Source of the DNA: an uncultured Chitinophagaceae bacterium
GTDB taxonomy: Bacteria; Bacteroidota; Bacteroidia; Chitinophagales; Chitinophagaceae
Direction: 5' to 3'
Assembly (NCBI GenBank): GCA_903870685.1
Contig: CAIQDX010000004.1
Location: 1 to 64,000, forward strand
Length of the DNA: 64,000 nucleotides
Positions 34,939 to 44,341 of this stretch are shown in pieces; the first letter of the stretch is position 1, and each line of letters starts with the position of its first letter. The position numbers were made by a program, and so were the translations under genes. The notes beneath the pieces were generated by a model. That model was not told the origin of the DNA, searched no databases, and was given only the letters and a program-made list of their open reading frames with translations.

Positions 34939-34974
34939 AAAGAATCATTGAAATACGAAAGTCCGTAACAAAAT

Positions 34975-35006
34975 AAAAAAGCAACTTAATAACGAGTTGC
35001 TTTTTT
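34975..35006. terminator. Bidirectional terminator between amidase and S9 peptidase
   Basis: AAAAAAGCAACT and AGTTGCTTTTTT form a perfect 12-bp stem around TAATAACG, with A/T runs suited to both convergent genes. Confidence 0.85.
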
Positions 35007-35022
35007 ATTTATGAATAATAAA

Positions 35023-37182
35023 TTATTTATTTAACCATCTTTCAAAAAATTCGTAAGTGCGCAGCATTTGATCGATGCGTTGCCGATTATTTCCACTTCT
35101 TGTTATTTCGTGTGTAGCTCCGGGATGACGAACATATTCAACAGGTCTTCCTAAAACTTTTAAACTTTTATACAACATTTCGCCTTGAATAGTTCCTGTT
35201 CTTAAATCATTTTCGCCATGAAAAATAATATATGGTGTTGTGATGTTTTCAACATAACTAATGGGCGATTCTCTTTGCAAAATTGCTTTTGCTTTTTCTT
35301 CCCATGGATAACCACCAAAATAATTTGGTACCAAACGCCATGCATTTCCTTCACCAAAAAAAGTATTGAGATCGTACACACCGCGTTGCGAGCAAGCTGC
35401 TTTAAAACGATGATCGTGTCCAACAATCCAACTCACTAAATAACCTGCATAAGATCCACCGCTGACAACTAATTTACTTGTATCGGCCCAACCTTCTGCA
35501 ACAGTTTTATCTAATGCAGCAATAACATCGCTTGTTGGCCCGGTTCCCCAGTCATTAATATTTGCGCGCAAAAATTCTGCACCATAACCACCGCTGCCAC
35601 GAGGATTGCAATAAACAACACCGTAACCTTTTGCACAGAAGTATTGAAACTCATGCCACATGCTGTTTTCGCCGGGCCCCCACATGGCAGATGGACCGCC
35701 GTGAATGTCTAACAACAAGGGATATTTTTTTCCGCTTTCATAGTTAATTGGTTTCATCACCCAATATTCAACGGTCAAACCTTTGTTATTGGTGAATGAA
35801 TGTTTTTCGGGAGATGATAATTGTTTTGATTGTAACCAATCGAAATTAAAACTGCTGATGCGCTTTGCATTTTTCATTTCAGCATCGGCAACAAATAATT
35901 CAAACGGATTTGATGCTTCAGTTTTTGAATAAACAATGGTATTATTTTTTAGATCAAAACTATTTACACCAAAATCATAATCAGATAAACGTTCAACTTT
36001 TTTTGTTTGTAGATTAATTTTATAAATAGGCGCACCGCCATTACTTTGCGCTGAGGTGTACAAATATTTTTCATCGCTGCTCCAAATTAAATTGCCTTTG
36101 TTTCTGTCTAAATTGATTGTGATGATATCTTTTGAAGAACCATTCAACGGCATGATATTTAAAACAGGAACATCAACAAAAGATGTTAGACCTGATTGAA
36201 ATGCTAACCATTTTCCTGAAGGAGAAAGTGAAGGACTTCCATAACGTTTTCCATTTGCACCTAATAATAAATGAAGATTATTTCCATCGGCATCAGCAAT
36301 AAAAATTTCATTTTCTAAGGAACGATCGGGATGTTCGGTTGAATCAATATCTCCCGAAATAATTAATTGTTTTCCATCGGGTGTAAAATCGATTGAGTTG
36401 TACCGATAAAAGCCGTGTGTTAATTCAACGGGATTTGCATTTTGTTTTGTATCAACAATAAAAAAATGATTAAAATTTATTTCGTTCGATGTAGTTGATT
36501 CTTCCTGAAACTGAAGCTTGGTAAGCACTTTAGCCTTTTTTTCTTTTTCGTTATTCTCTAAGTAAGCTCTTATTTCTTCGATGTTTCCATCGGCATCAGC
36601 TTTTGCTGAATTCGTTTTTAAATTTTCATTTTTATCAAAACCGGGTTTTTCGTAAGGCCATTTTGGAATTTCTTTTTTAGGATTTAAAACAGAATCTTTC
36701 AAAAGATCTTTCAATGAAATGTTTGACGAAAAAATAATTCGTTTACCATCGCTTGTCCATTTTGGCGAACCTGCACCATATTTATATTTTGTAAGTTGAA
36801 TGGCTTCGCCACCATCCATCGATAATAAAAATATTTGTGGTTTTCCTTCAGCAATTCTTACAAAAGCTATTTGTTTACCATCCGGGCTCCAAGCTGCTTG
36901 CGACGAACCATCTTTTGTTGTGGTTAATTGTTTTGGTGATGATGAACCATCAGTAGGCACAACATAAATTTGATTCACATATTTATACTCGCCTTTATTT
37001 TCGGCATCGGTTTCAATCGAAGTAACTGTAAATGCAGTTTTGCTTCCATCGTTGTTTAAAGTAACGCCGTTAATTGCTTTTATATTCAGCAAATCAGTCA
37101 CTTTAATTTTTTCTTTAGTCGTTTGGGCAAAAAGAAAAACGGCGAAGAAAACAAATGAAGAACCCAGTAATATTTTTTTCAT
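35023..37182 (-). CDS. S9-family prolyl oligopeptidase-like serine peptidase
   Basis: 719 residues from the signal-peptide ATG at 37182 (KKILLGSSFVFFAVFLFAQ). The 20-residue upstream extension is rejected. A WD40-like propeller occupies the first ~440 residues. It is followed by an alpha/beta hydrolase domain with Ser in VVSGGSYAGYLVSW, Asp in FHGENDLRTG and His in HPGATHEITR. It cleaves short peptides in the periplasm. It is convergent with the amidase and divergent from the oxidoreductase gene. Confidence 0.92.
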   Translation of the reverse strand: MKKILLGSSFVFFAVFLFAQTTKEKIKVTDLLNIKAINGVTLNNDGSKTAFTVTSIETDAENKGEYKYVNQIYVVPTDGSSSPKQLTTTKDGSSQAAWSPDGKQIAFVRIAEGKPQIFLLSMDGGEAIQLTKYKYGAGSPKWTSDGKRIIFSSNISLKDLLKDSVLNPKKEIPKWPYEKPGFDKNENLKTNSAKADADGNIEEIRAYLENNEKEKKAKVLTKLQFQEESTTSNEINFNHFFIVDTKQNANPVELTHGFYRYNSIDFTPDGKQLIISGDIDSTEHPDRSLENEIFIADADGNNLHLLLGANGKRYGSPSLSPSGKWLAFQSGLTSFVDVPVLNIMPLNGSSKDIITINLDRNKGNLIWSSDEKYLYTSAQSNGGAPIYKINLQTKKVERLSDYDFGVNSFDLKNNTIVYSKTEASNPFELFVADAEMKNAKRISSFNFDWLQSKQLSSPEKHSFTNNKGLTVEYWVMKPINYESGKKYPLLLDIHGGPSAMWGPGENSMWHEFQYFCAKGYGVVYCNPRGSGGYGAEFLRANINDWGTGPTSDVIAALDKTVAEGWADTSKLVVSGGSYAGYLVSWIVGHDHRFKAACSQRGVYDLNTFFGEGNAWRLVPNYFGGYPWEEKAKAILQRESPISYVENITTPYIIFHGENDLRTGTIQGEMLYKSLKVLGRPVEYVRHPGATHEITRSGNNRQRIDQMLRTYEFFERWLNK

Positions 37183-37337
37183 AAAAATTAATTGAATCCT
37201 CAAAATACAAATTCCCTTATTACAATATGAATAAAATGACAAACGAAAAACAATTGCCTGTGAATATGATTTTTAGTTTGAGGTTGGCTAAAAAAATAAA
37301 GAGAAGCGTTAATAAATTCGATAGGATACAATATTTC

Positions 37338-37368
37338 TTGTTCGGTGTGTGATAATGAAATAAATTTG
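37338..37368 (+). promoter_or_regulatory. Promoter of the 2-oxoacid oxidoreductase gene
   Basis: TTG (37338-37340), 20 bp, then TAAATTTG (37361-37368), an exact TAnnTTTG element. The start codon at 37385 is about 16 bp downstream. Confidence 0.6.
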
Positions 37369-37384
37369 CCGGAATATATAAGTT

Positions 37385-38416
37385 ATGAGTGAAACATTAA
37401 CAGCACCGACTCTCACCGCTAAAGATTTTGCCAACGATAATGAAGTTCGCTGGTGCCCGGGTTGCGGAGATTATTCAATTCTTGCCCAAGTTCAAAAAAT
37501 TATGCCAACAATTGGCGTTCCAAAAGAAGATGTAGTAGTTATTTCTGGTATTGGTTGTAGCAGCCGTTTCCCATATTACATGAACACATTCGGAATGCAT
37601 TCAATTCATGGTCGCGCAACTGCCATCGCAAGTGGTTTAAAAGCAGCGAGACCCGAATTAAGTGTTTGGATTGTTACAGGCGATGGAGATAGTTTAAGTA
37701 TTGGTGGTAATCATACCATTCATTTGCTTCGCAGAAATTTTGATGTGAACGTTCTTTTGTTCAATAACCAAATCTATGGTTTAACAAAGGGTCAATATTC
37801 ACCTACTTCTGAAGAACATAAACTTACAAAAACATCTCCTTACGGAAGTATCGATCATCCATTTAATCCATTGGCATTAGCTATGGGTGCCGATGCGACA
37901 TTTGTTGCACGCAGCATGGACAGAGATCCAAAACATTTACAACAAACATTAACTCGTGCCAATCAGCATAAAGGAACTTCGTTTGTTGAAATATATCAAA
38001 ACTGCAGCATTTTTAATGATGGAGCTTTTGAAATATTTACCGAAAAGGGATCAAAACTAGAAGAAACATTATTCTTGGAAAGCGGTCAACCACTAATCTT
38101 TGGTACAAATAAAAACAAAGGGATCAAGTTAGATGGATTTACACCGGTTGTTGTTGAATTAGGAAATGGTGTTAGTGCCGATGATCTTTGGATCCATGAT
38201 GATAAAGATTTTTATAAAGCTCAGATATTGGTTAGAATGTTTGATGATCCAAGAAAGGCAAATCATTTACCACGTCCATTTGGTGTTTTCTATGAAACAG
38301 AAAGACCATGTTATGAAGAAGTTATGGCCTTACAAATTGAAGAAGTAATTGCTTCAAAAGGAAAAGGAAATTTAGATAAACTGCTTCGTGGTAATGAAGT
38401 TTGGGATATAGCATAA
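37385..38416 (+). CDS. 2-oxoacid:ferredoxin oxidoreductase, beta subunit
   Basis: 343 residues. This is the TPP-binding beta subunit. Motifs are NEVRWCPGCGDYSILAQV (Fe-S/TPP Cys), SGIGCSSRFPYYM, GRATAIASGLKAARP and the TPP-binding VTGDGDSLSIGGNH...NNQIYGLTKGQYSPTSE. With an alpha subunit it would interconvert 2-oxoglutarate (or another 2-oxoacid) and acyl-CoA using ferredoxin. No alpha subunit gene lies within this window on either side, although the two are usually adjacent. Confidence 0.9.
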   Translation: MSETLTAPTLTAKDFANDNEVRWCPGCGDYSILAQVQKIMPTIGVPKEDVVVISGIGCSSRFPYYMNTFGMHSIHGRATAIASGLKAARPELSVWIVTGDGDSLSIGGNHTIHLLRRNFDVNVLLFNNQIYGLTKGQYSPTSEEHKLTKTSPYGSIDHPFNPLALAMGADATFVARSMDRDPKHLQQTLTRANQHKGTSFVEIYQNCSIFNDGAFEIFTEKGSKLEETLFLESGQPLIFGTNKNKGIKLDGFTPVVVELGNGVSADDLWIHDDKDFYKAQILVRMFDDPRKANHLPRPFGVFYETERPCYEEVMALQIEEVIASKGKGNLDKLLRGNEVWDIA

Positions 38417-38439
38417 AAAATAATTCATCAATTTTAAAG

Positions 38440-38469
38440 ATGCCATTCTGTTTCAGAGTGGCATTTTTG
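38440..38469 (+). terminator. Intrinsic terminator after the oxidoreductase beta gene
   Basis: ATGCCATTCTG (38440-38450) pairs over 11 positions with CAGAGTGGCAT (38454-38464), one T-G pair, loop TTT, then a T run. Confidence 0.8.
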
Positions 38470-38482
38470 TTTTATGGGGGGG

Positions 38483-38500
38483 TACGGGAAATTTCCCGTA
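38483..38500. promoter_or_regulatory. 18-bp perfect palindrome, probable operator
   Basis: TACGGGAAATTTCCCGTA is its own reverse complement. A loose GGG...CCC relative follows at 38508-38521 (GGGTGTTTTTCCCG). It looks like a dimeric regulator site. No regulator gene is adjacent and no coding region follows for 270 bp. Confidence 0.6.
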
Positions 38501-38774
38501 TAAAAAAGGGTGTTTTTCCCGTTGTTTGGTAAAATATCCCCTGCTATTTTTACATATTAATACATGGTGTTTTTCTCAATGCGTTTTTCACTTGGGGGTT
38601 ATTAATGCAATGCACAGCGGCTTTCTAGTCGCTGTTTTTAAAGGAAATTAAAATAATTTAAAATAGGGGGTTTTGCTTTTTTAAAAAAAGCAAACAAGAC
38701 GGTGGCCAATTTGGTTGCCGTCATTTTTTTATAAGTGTTTCATCCATTTCTTATTTCGTAATTTGTATTTAATT
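38501..38774 (+). other. Gene-free stretch with two terminator-like hairpins; possible small RNA
   Basis: There is no open frame longer than ~15 codons. ACAGCG/CGCTGT at 38614-38635 is followed by TTTTT. A longer hairpin, GACGGTGGCCA with TGGTTGCCGTC (38698-38722), is followed by ATTTTTTT. Between them is GCTTTTTTAAAAAAAGC. Palindrome, transcript-sized gap and closing terminators fit a short non-coding transcript, but I cannot assign it to a family. Confidence 0.4.
38698..38730 (+). terminator. Strong hairpin terminator before the tsaC-like gene
   Basis: GACGG...CCGTC outer stem with GG/TT wobble pairs and CCA/TGG inside, followed by seven T. It lies upstream of the next start codon and cannot serve the preceding annotated gene, which has its own terminator. 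Confidence 0.7.
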
Positions 38775-39383
38775 ATGTTATTGCAAGTTCATCCAACTAA
38801 TCCCAATCCACGAAATATTAAAACCATCGTTGAATGTTTAAAAGATGGCGGTATAATTATTTATCCTACCGATACTATTTATGGTTTGGGTTGTGATATT
38901 TTTCAAATAAAAGCAATTGAAAAAATTGCACGAATTAAAAATATCGACTACCATAAAACGCAGCTCAGTTTTATTTGTTACGATTTAAGTGATTTGAGTA
39001 AATACACAAAAAGCATTTCAACACCATTGTATCGGATACTTAAAAATTATTTACCAGGTCCTTTTACTTTTATTTTACCCGCTAGTAAAGAAGTGCCAAG
39101 ATTATTGCAAAGCAAAAAAAGTACGATTGGTCTTCGTGTTCCAGCAAACAATATTTCAAGAACAATTTTAAAGGAATTAGGTCATCCCATTTTAAGTGCT
39201 TCTATGCCGGGAGAAATGATTGAAGAATATACCGATCCTGAATTGATGTACGAAAATTTTAAAAACCTTGTTGATATTGTTGTTGATGGTGGTATTGGTG
39301 GTATGATTCCTTCAACAATTATTGATTGTACAAAAGATGAATACGAAGTAATACGCCAAGGTGTTGGCGAATGGTTAGAATAA
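38775..39383 (+). CDS. TsaC/Sua5/YrdC-family protein (L-threonylcarbamoyladenylate synthase)
   Basis: 202 residues from the ATG at 38775. The longer frame begins at a TTG inside a terminator and is rejected. Family motifs are [44 protein letters not shown] and STIGLRVP. It makes threonylcarbamoyl-AMP for t6A in tRNA. Small family members of this type (YciO-like) may have a different role, so the symbol is left blank. Its end overlaps the convergent rnhB end by 9 bp. Confidence 0.86.
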   Translation: MLLQVHPTNPNPRNIKTIVECLKDGGIIIYPTDTIYGLGCDIFQIKAIEKIARIKNIDYHKTQLSFICYDLSDLSKYTKSISTPLYRILKNYLPGPFTFILPASKEVPRLLQSKKSTIGLRVPANNISRTILKELGHPILSASMPGEMIEEYTDPELMYENFKNLVDIVVDGGIGGMIPSTIIDCTKDEYEVIRQGVGEWLE

Positions 39384-39977
39384 TTTCATCTGATTAGGTA
39401 AAATATTAAAACTCTTTCTGTGATACTTGCATAAACCAAACTCTTCAATGGCTTTACGATGTTCTAATGTGCCGTAACCTTTATTTTTTTGCCAATTGTA
39501 TTGAGGAAATTTTTTGTGCAACTTCATCATAAATTCATCACGATATGTTTTCGCCAAAATGCTTGCTGCTGCAATGTTTGCATAAGTTGCATCCCCTTTA
39601 ATGATACATTGATGTTTTATTTTTTTATATGCTGTGAAACGATTTCCATCAATCAATAAAAATTTCGGTTGTGGTTTTAATTTTTCGATTGCCAGATGCA
39701 TTGCTTTAAAAGATGCTTTTAAAATATTGATCTGATCTATTTCTTGATGCGAAATCATTCCTACCGCAAAAGAAATTGCATTTTCTTCAATTACTTTTCT
39801 TAATTCATTTCTATGAATTTCTTTTACCTGTTTACTGTCATTTAATAAAGGATGATAAAAATTTTTTGGCAAAATAACTGCAGCAGCAAATACAGGACCG
39901 GCATAACAACCACGACCGGCTTCATCGCAGCCGGCTTCAATTAATTCAGTTTGAAAATATGGTTTTAATAATGGCAT
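39375..39977 (-). CDS. rnhB: Ribonuclease HII
   Basis: 200 residues. It removes RNA from RNA-DNA hybrids, including misincorporated ribonucleotides. The active-site motif is [15 protein letters not shown] (Asp-Glu), with the third Asp in KFLLIDGNR and the Lys-Gly-Asp in [20 protein letters not shown]. The tail [14 protein letters not shown] is typical. The length is normal. Confidence 0.95.
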   Translation of the reverse strand: MPLLKPYFQTELIEAGCDEAGRGCYAGPVFAAAVILPKNFYHPLLNDSKQVKEIHRNELRKVIEENAISFAVGMISHQEIDQINILKASFKAMHLAIEKLKPQPKFLLIDGNRFTAYKKIKHQCIIKGDATYANIAAASILAKTYRDEFMMKLHKKFPQYNWQKNKGYGTLEHRKAIEEFGLCKYHRKSFNILPNQMKLF

Positions 39978-40045
39978 TCTTCTTACACGAATTTCATCGA
40001 ATTACACGAATTATTACAAACTGTTTTTTAAAACTGTTGTGGCAA

Positions 40046-40053
40046 TATCTTTG
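40046..40053 (+). promoter_or_regulatory. Promoter -7 element of ctaA
   Basis: TATCTTTG matches TAnnTTTG. The start codon is 22 bp downstream. A -33 element is not clear. Confidence 0.45.
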
Positions 40054-40074
40054 TTGAAATTTGAATAAAAGTTT

Positions 40075-41124
40075 ATGACTGAAGTTCGTTCAACAAAAAT
40101 TGTTGCCAACTGGATTTTTTTTGGTGTGGCCATGCTCATCATTCAAGTTTTATTGGGCGGAATTACAAGATTAACCGGATCGGGATTATCTATAACCGAA
40201 TGGAAACCTATTGTAGGAACCTTGCCGCCATTAAATGAAACACAATGGCAGAAAGCATTTGAACAATACCAACAAATTGCGCAATACAAATACATCAATC
40301 ATCACTTTACTGTTACCGATTTTAAATTTATTTTTTTCTGGGAATGGTTTCATCGATTGTGGGCAAGATTGATAAGCATCGTTTTTTTAATTCCTTTTAT
40401 TTATTTCATCATAAAAAAATATTTTAAACAATGGATGATCATGCCATTGGTGATTTTATTTTTATTAGGAGCAGCTCAAGGTGCCATTGGTTGGATAATG
40501 GTTAAGAGTGGATTGAATGATGAAAATGTTTATGTAAATCATATTCGATTGGCTATTCATTTTGTTTCGGCAATGGTGTTGATTTGTTATGCATTAATTT
40601 TTGGATTGAAATTAGTTGTACCGCAAAGAGATTTTATTGTTGATGCAAGATTAAAAAAATTTACAGTTGTAATTATTGTGCTACTTGTTGTTCAATTATT
40701 TTATGGTGCGTTTATGGCGGGTATAAAAGGCGCAATTGCCGCACCAACTTGGCCTGATATTAACGGCATGATTATTCCAAAACAATTTTTTGGAAATAAT
40801 ATTAGTAACGACCTTTTGTTCAATATCATCAACATACATTTCATTCATCGTACGTTGGCTTACATCATTTTTATTTTGATTTTATTTTGGTGGAGTAAAA
40901 CAATCAAACACAAAACAAATTCATTTAACAATGCAAAACATTGGCCATTTATTTTTGTTGCGATACAGGTTGTGCTTGGAATTTTTGCAATATTAAATAG
41001 CCCGAAAATTGTGTTAGGACATTTTGGTGTATTCGAATGGCTGGCACAATTGCATCAGTTGTTTGGAATGCTTTTATTGTTAGCGTTGATCTCGAATTTT
41101 TATTTATTAAGATCGAAGAAATAA
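40075..41124 (+). CDS. ctaA: Heme A synthase (COX15 type)
   Basis: 349 residues, eight helices in two four-helix bundles. It oxidises heme o to heme a for the oxidase encoded at 11-16 kb. The conserved heme ligand and catalytic region motifs are GGITRLTGSGLSITEWKPI near the N-terminus, EWFHRLWARL (His), HIRLAIHFVSAM (His), HFIHRTLAYI (His) and AQLHQLFGML (His). It is the COX15-type of ~350 residues. It is convergent with the lipid kinase, 15 bp apart. Confidence 0.94.
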   Translation: MTEVRSTKIVANWIFFGVAMLIIQVLLGGITRLTGSGLSITEWKPIVGTLPPLNETQWQKAFEQYQQIAQYKYINHHFTVTDFKFIFFWEWFHRLWARLISIVFLIPFIYFIIKKYFKQWMIMPLVILFLLGAAQGAIGWIMVKSGLNDENVYVNHIRLAIHFVSAMVLICYALIFGLKLVVPQRDFIVDARLKKFTVVIIVLLVVQLFYGAFMAGIKGAIAAPTWPDINGMIIPKQFFGNNISNDLLFNIINIHFIHRTLAYIIFILILFWWSKTIKHKTNSFNNAKHWPFIFVAIQVVLGIFAILNSPKIVLGHFGVFEWLAQLHQLFGMLLLLALISNFYLLRSKK

Positions 41125-41139
41125 ATCTTAACAACCAAA

Positions 41140-42042
41140 TTAAGGCTGCAATAAATTAAACGCGTCTTTCAAAATTTCAATAGTAAATTCTTCGGCAGTT
41201 TCTCGTGGTTCGCCATCAATATGCAGCGGTGCATATTTTAAATTTTTAATTTTTAAAGAAGCTGTTTGAAAATATAAAACATTTTTTTTGCCCATATCAT
41301 CAACCAATTCTTTCAACTTATTATTGCCACGTAATTGCTGTAATAAAGCAAAAGGCAATTTAGCCTTACTCATTTTTTGAATGATAACAATATCGAGTAA
41401 ACCATCATTCAAGTTGGCCTGTGGAGCAATGGTTAAATTATTTCCAAACTGATTACTATTGGCAATACTAATTGCAAAAGCATCCGTAAAAAAAGAAAGA
41501 TCATTCAAACTAACTTCAAACTGATAAGGATGCGCTTTAAAAAAATTAATTAAACTTTCCTGCGTGTAAGTAAATAAACCGCGTGTATTTTTTGCAGCAA
41601 AATTATGTGCCACCTGTGCATCGAAACCTAATCCACTTAACATACAGGAATAATGTTGATTGATATAAAATGCATCAACCAAATTAGCTTTTCCCGAAAA
41701 AATAATTGATAACGCAGCTGCTGATTTTTTTGGAATGCCAGCCGCAAATGCCAAACCGTTACCCGATCCAAAAGGAATGATGCCAAAGGTTACAGGCAAA
41801 CCACGCAATGCATTGGTAACTTGATTTACTGTTCCATCGCCACCAATAATTACAATATCAGTAAACTTTTCTGAAACAATTTTTTCTTTTAAAAAATCAT
41901 AATCTCCTGTTATGTCTGTTGCTAATATTTCAAATGGAATTTCTCTGGCAGTCGTTTCCCTTTCAATTAATTTTTTTATCCCTTCTTTTTTAGAAGTGCC
42001 CGAAATAGGATTAATTAAATAAATTATTTTTCTTTCCATCAC
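41140..42042 (-). CDS. Diacylglycerol kinase-family lipid kinase (YegS/DgkB type)
   Basis: 300 residues. The catalytic domain begins with IIYLINPISGTSKKEG and has VIIGGDGTVNQVTNALRG (nucleotide loop, GGDG) and GIIPFGSGNGLAFAAGI. The second half is the beta-rich lipid-binding domain. It phosphorylates diacylglycerol or a related lipid at the membrane. The start may be either of two adjacent ATG codons. Confidence 0.91.
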   Translation of the reverse strand: MMERKIIYLINPISGTSKKEGIKKLIERETTAREIPFEILATDITGDYDFLKEKIVSEKFTDIVIIGGDGTVNQVTNALRGLPVTFGIIPFGSGNGLAFAAGIPKKSAAALSIIFSGKANLVDAFYINQHYSCMLSGLGFDAQVAHNFAAKNTRGLFTYTQESLINFFKAHPYQFEVSLNDLSFFTDAFAISIANSNQFGNNLTIAPQANLNDGLLDIVIIQKMSKAKLPFALLQQLRGNNKLKELVDDMGKKNVLYFQTASLKIKNLKYAPLHIDGEPRETAEEFTIEILKDAFNLLQP

Positions 42043-42085
42043 TAATTACTTTCAACGTCAAATATATTCTAACAAACAATTTTAA

Positions 42086-43135
42086 TTACCACTTTAACAA
42101 AGCACTGGCCCAAGTGAAACCACTTCCAAATGCAGCAAGACAAACTAAATCACCTTCTTTAATTTTTCCTTCTTGCCATGCTTCGCATAAAGCAATTGGA
42201 ACTGAAGCTGCTGTTGTGTTTCCGTATTTCTGAATATTATTGTAAACCTGGTCGTCTCTTAATTTTAATTTTTGCTGAACGAATTGTGATATTCGCAAAT
42301 TTGCCTGATGCGGAATAAGCATATTTAAATCCGAAAGTTCGTAACCATTTTTATGCAATGCTTCCATAATCACTTCAGGAAATTTTACAATTGCTTTTTT
42401 AAATACCGATGGACCATCCATTGTTGGAAACATTTGACCCTGATCGATCATTGCATGACTAAAACAAAGTTGTCCAATTTCTGCTTCATCATAGGCAGCA
42501 TAATTTTTTTCGGCCCAATGATTTGCATGTGTACCCGGATTATGCATCGCTAAAATTTCCGCACTATCACCATCGCTATGCAAATGTGTACTTAATATAC
42601 CACGATCTTTTTCTTGTGTTGGCTGAAGAATCACCGCACCGGCACCATCGCCAAAAATTACAGTAACATTTCTTCCTCTTGTAGAAAAATCTAAACCGAA
42701 TGAATGTTTCTCTGCACCAATCACTAAAATATTTTTATAAGTGCCTGTTTGTATAAACTGATCAGCCACACTAAGGGCATATACAAATCCGCTACATTGA
42801 TTTCGAACATCCAAAGCACCAATTTCTTTCATCTTCAATTCGCGTTGCACTAACACACCGCAACCTGGAAAATAATAATCTGGTGATAATGTTGCGAACA
42901 CTATAAAATCCACATCTTGTGCAGTAATGCCAGCTCTTTCAATGGCAATCTTTGCTGCTTCAACAGCCATCGTTGTGGTAGTTTCTTCCGTGCGATGCGC
43001 ATATCTTCTTTCTTTTATTCCGGTTCTTTCCTGGATCCATTCATCGCTAGTATCCATGTATTTCAGCAGGTCGTTATTTGTAAAAACTTTTTCAGGAACA
43101 TACATTCCAATACCTGCAATTTTGCTGCGGGGCAT
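42086..43135 (-). CDS. fabH: 3-oxoacyl-ACP synthase III (KAS III)
   Basis: 349 residues. It starts fatty acid synthesis by condensing acetyl-CoA (or branched acyl-CoA) with malonyl-ACP. The catalytic triad is visible: Cys in LDVRNQCSGFVYAL, His in LIPHQANLRI and Asn in QKYGNTTAASVPIAL. It stands alone, away from the fabD/plsX group where fabH often sits. It could be a second FabH-like enzyme, which cannot be judged from this window. Confidence 0.9.
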   Translation of the reverse strand: MPRSKIAGIGMYVPEKVFTNNDLLKYMDTSDEWIQERTGIKERRYAHRTEETTTTMAVEAAKIAIERAGITAQDVDFIVFATLSPDYYFPGCGVLVQRELKMKEIGALDVRNQCSGFVYALSVADQFIQTGTYKNILVIGAEKHSFGLDFSTRGRNVTVIFGDGAGAVILQPTQEKDRGILSTHLHSDGDSAEILAMHNPGTHANHWAEKNYAAYDEAEIGQLCFSHAMIDQGQMFPTMDGPSVFKKAIVKFPEVIMEALHKNGYELSDLNMLIPHQANLRISQFVQQKLKLRDDQVYNNIQKYGNTTAASVPIALCEAWQEGKIKEGDLVCLAAFGSGFTWASALLKW

Positions 43136-43194
43136 ATCAATCGTTTTATTGAAAAGTGAAGATAAGAGAATTTAGTTTTTGAGCGTATACTAAA

Positions 43195-44193
43195 CTAATT
43201 AATTGCTTTTAATTGCATGATTGATGTTAAAAACGAAGCAATCTCTTTTTGAGGCGTGATAATATCTTTTGAAACAATTGGAGAACCTAACACATGATTT
43301 CCTGCATTTGGTATTGGTATCATTTTCTTTTTTGTATCTGCAGTTCCTAATTCTGCAAACATGTCTTTGATGGCAGAAACTTTTACTACATTATCTTGAT
43401 TTTTTTCATCTCGATAATAATATAAAGTGAGTGCTGGTTGTTTTATTTTGGCGAATGTATTTGCATTCATTGTAGTTTCTAATAATTCTTCTAATTGAAC
43501 AGTGGCTTCTAAACGATATCTATCATTCCAATATTTTTTATAATCAGGCGAATCGTAAGGAATAATATTAAACTTAGATTGTTTAAATAATCTTGCTAAT
43601 TGTAATCCCCATTGGTCATTTAATAACCATGCATTGGGATCGTTGATAGCAATATTTGGCGATAATAAAATAATTCCTGCAATATCAGGATAAACTGCAG
43701 CTAATTGTAATGCCAAAGTTCCTCCGGTTGAAGTGCCCATCAATATTACCTTATTGCCTAATTGCTTTCCAATTAAGTAAGCTTCTTTTGCGGATTCCCA
43801 TAATTTATCAGCTGTAAAATTTATTAATGCATCAGTGGTATCGATTCCATGTTCAGCTAATCTTGATAAATATAAATTCCAACCAAATTGTTTAGCAATA
43901 TTTCTGTGAACAGGATTTCCTTCTTCTTGCGATGCGCTGAATCCATGCAAATAAACAATGCTGTACTCTGTTTTTTGTTTGAGTGAATCGGATGCCCAAA
44001 CTATTCTTGCTTCATTATTTGGTTTTATTTTATGTAATGCTTCTTTATTAGAAATAAATTGTTGTAACAAAATAGGATCTGAAGGAATGTCGGATAAATC
44101 CTGATTATATTTTGGTGTTGATGGGTGCGGACCAATAATATAAACAAATAATAAAACAAGAAGTATAAAAATTAAATTTCTCAGCAAACGCAT
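43195..44193 (-). CDS. Membrane-anchored alpha/beta hydrolase
   Basis: 332 residues. The N-terminal helix (LIFILLVLLFVYIIG) anchors it, or acts as a signal. The hydrolase domain has VYLHGFSASQEEGNPVHRNIA (oxyanion region) and MGTSTGGTLALQLAAVYPD (Ser), with a late His in NAGNHVLGSPI. A carboxylesterase or monoacylglycerol lipase-like activity is likely. The substrate is unknown. Confidence 0.85.
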   Translation of the reverse strand: MRLLRNLIFILLVLLFVYIIGPHPSTPKYNQDLSDIPSDPILLQQFISNKEALHKIKPNNEARIVWASDSLKQKTEYSIVYLHGFSASQEEGNPVHRNIAKQFGWNLYLSRLAEHGIDTTDALINFTADKLWESAKEAYLIGKQLGNKVILMGTSTGGTLALQLAAVYPDIAGIILLSPNIAINDPNAWLLNDQWGLQLARLFKQSKFNIIPYDSPDYKKYWNDRYRLEATVQLEELLETTMNANTFAKIKQPALTLYYYRDEKNQDNVVKVSAIKDMFAELGTADTKKKMIPIPNAGNHVLGSPIVSKDIITPQKEIASFLTSIMQLKAIN

Positions 44194-44341
44194 AATAAAT
44201 TTTTAAAGCAGATGAAATTATTATTTGTCTTTACTCCAAAAATTCATCAATAATTATTTTTCTAATACAAAATAGGGATATAAAATTGAATAACAAGAAT
44301 TCTTTCGGATTGTTTATATTCGAAAAAATAAAATCAACAGC

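Noticed and set aside
38501-38640. Small ORFs in the palindrome region
   Set aside because: The longest are about 13 and 7 codons; neither has a start context or conserved look, so a coding call is not supported.
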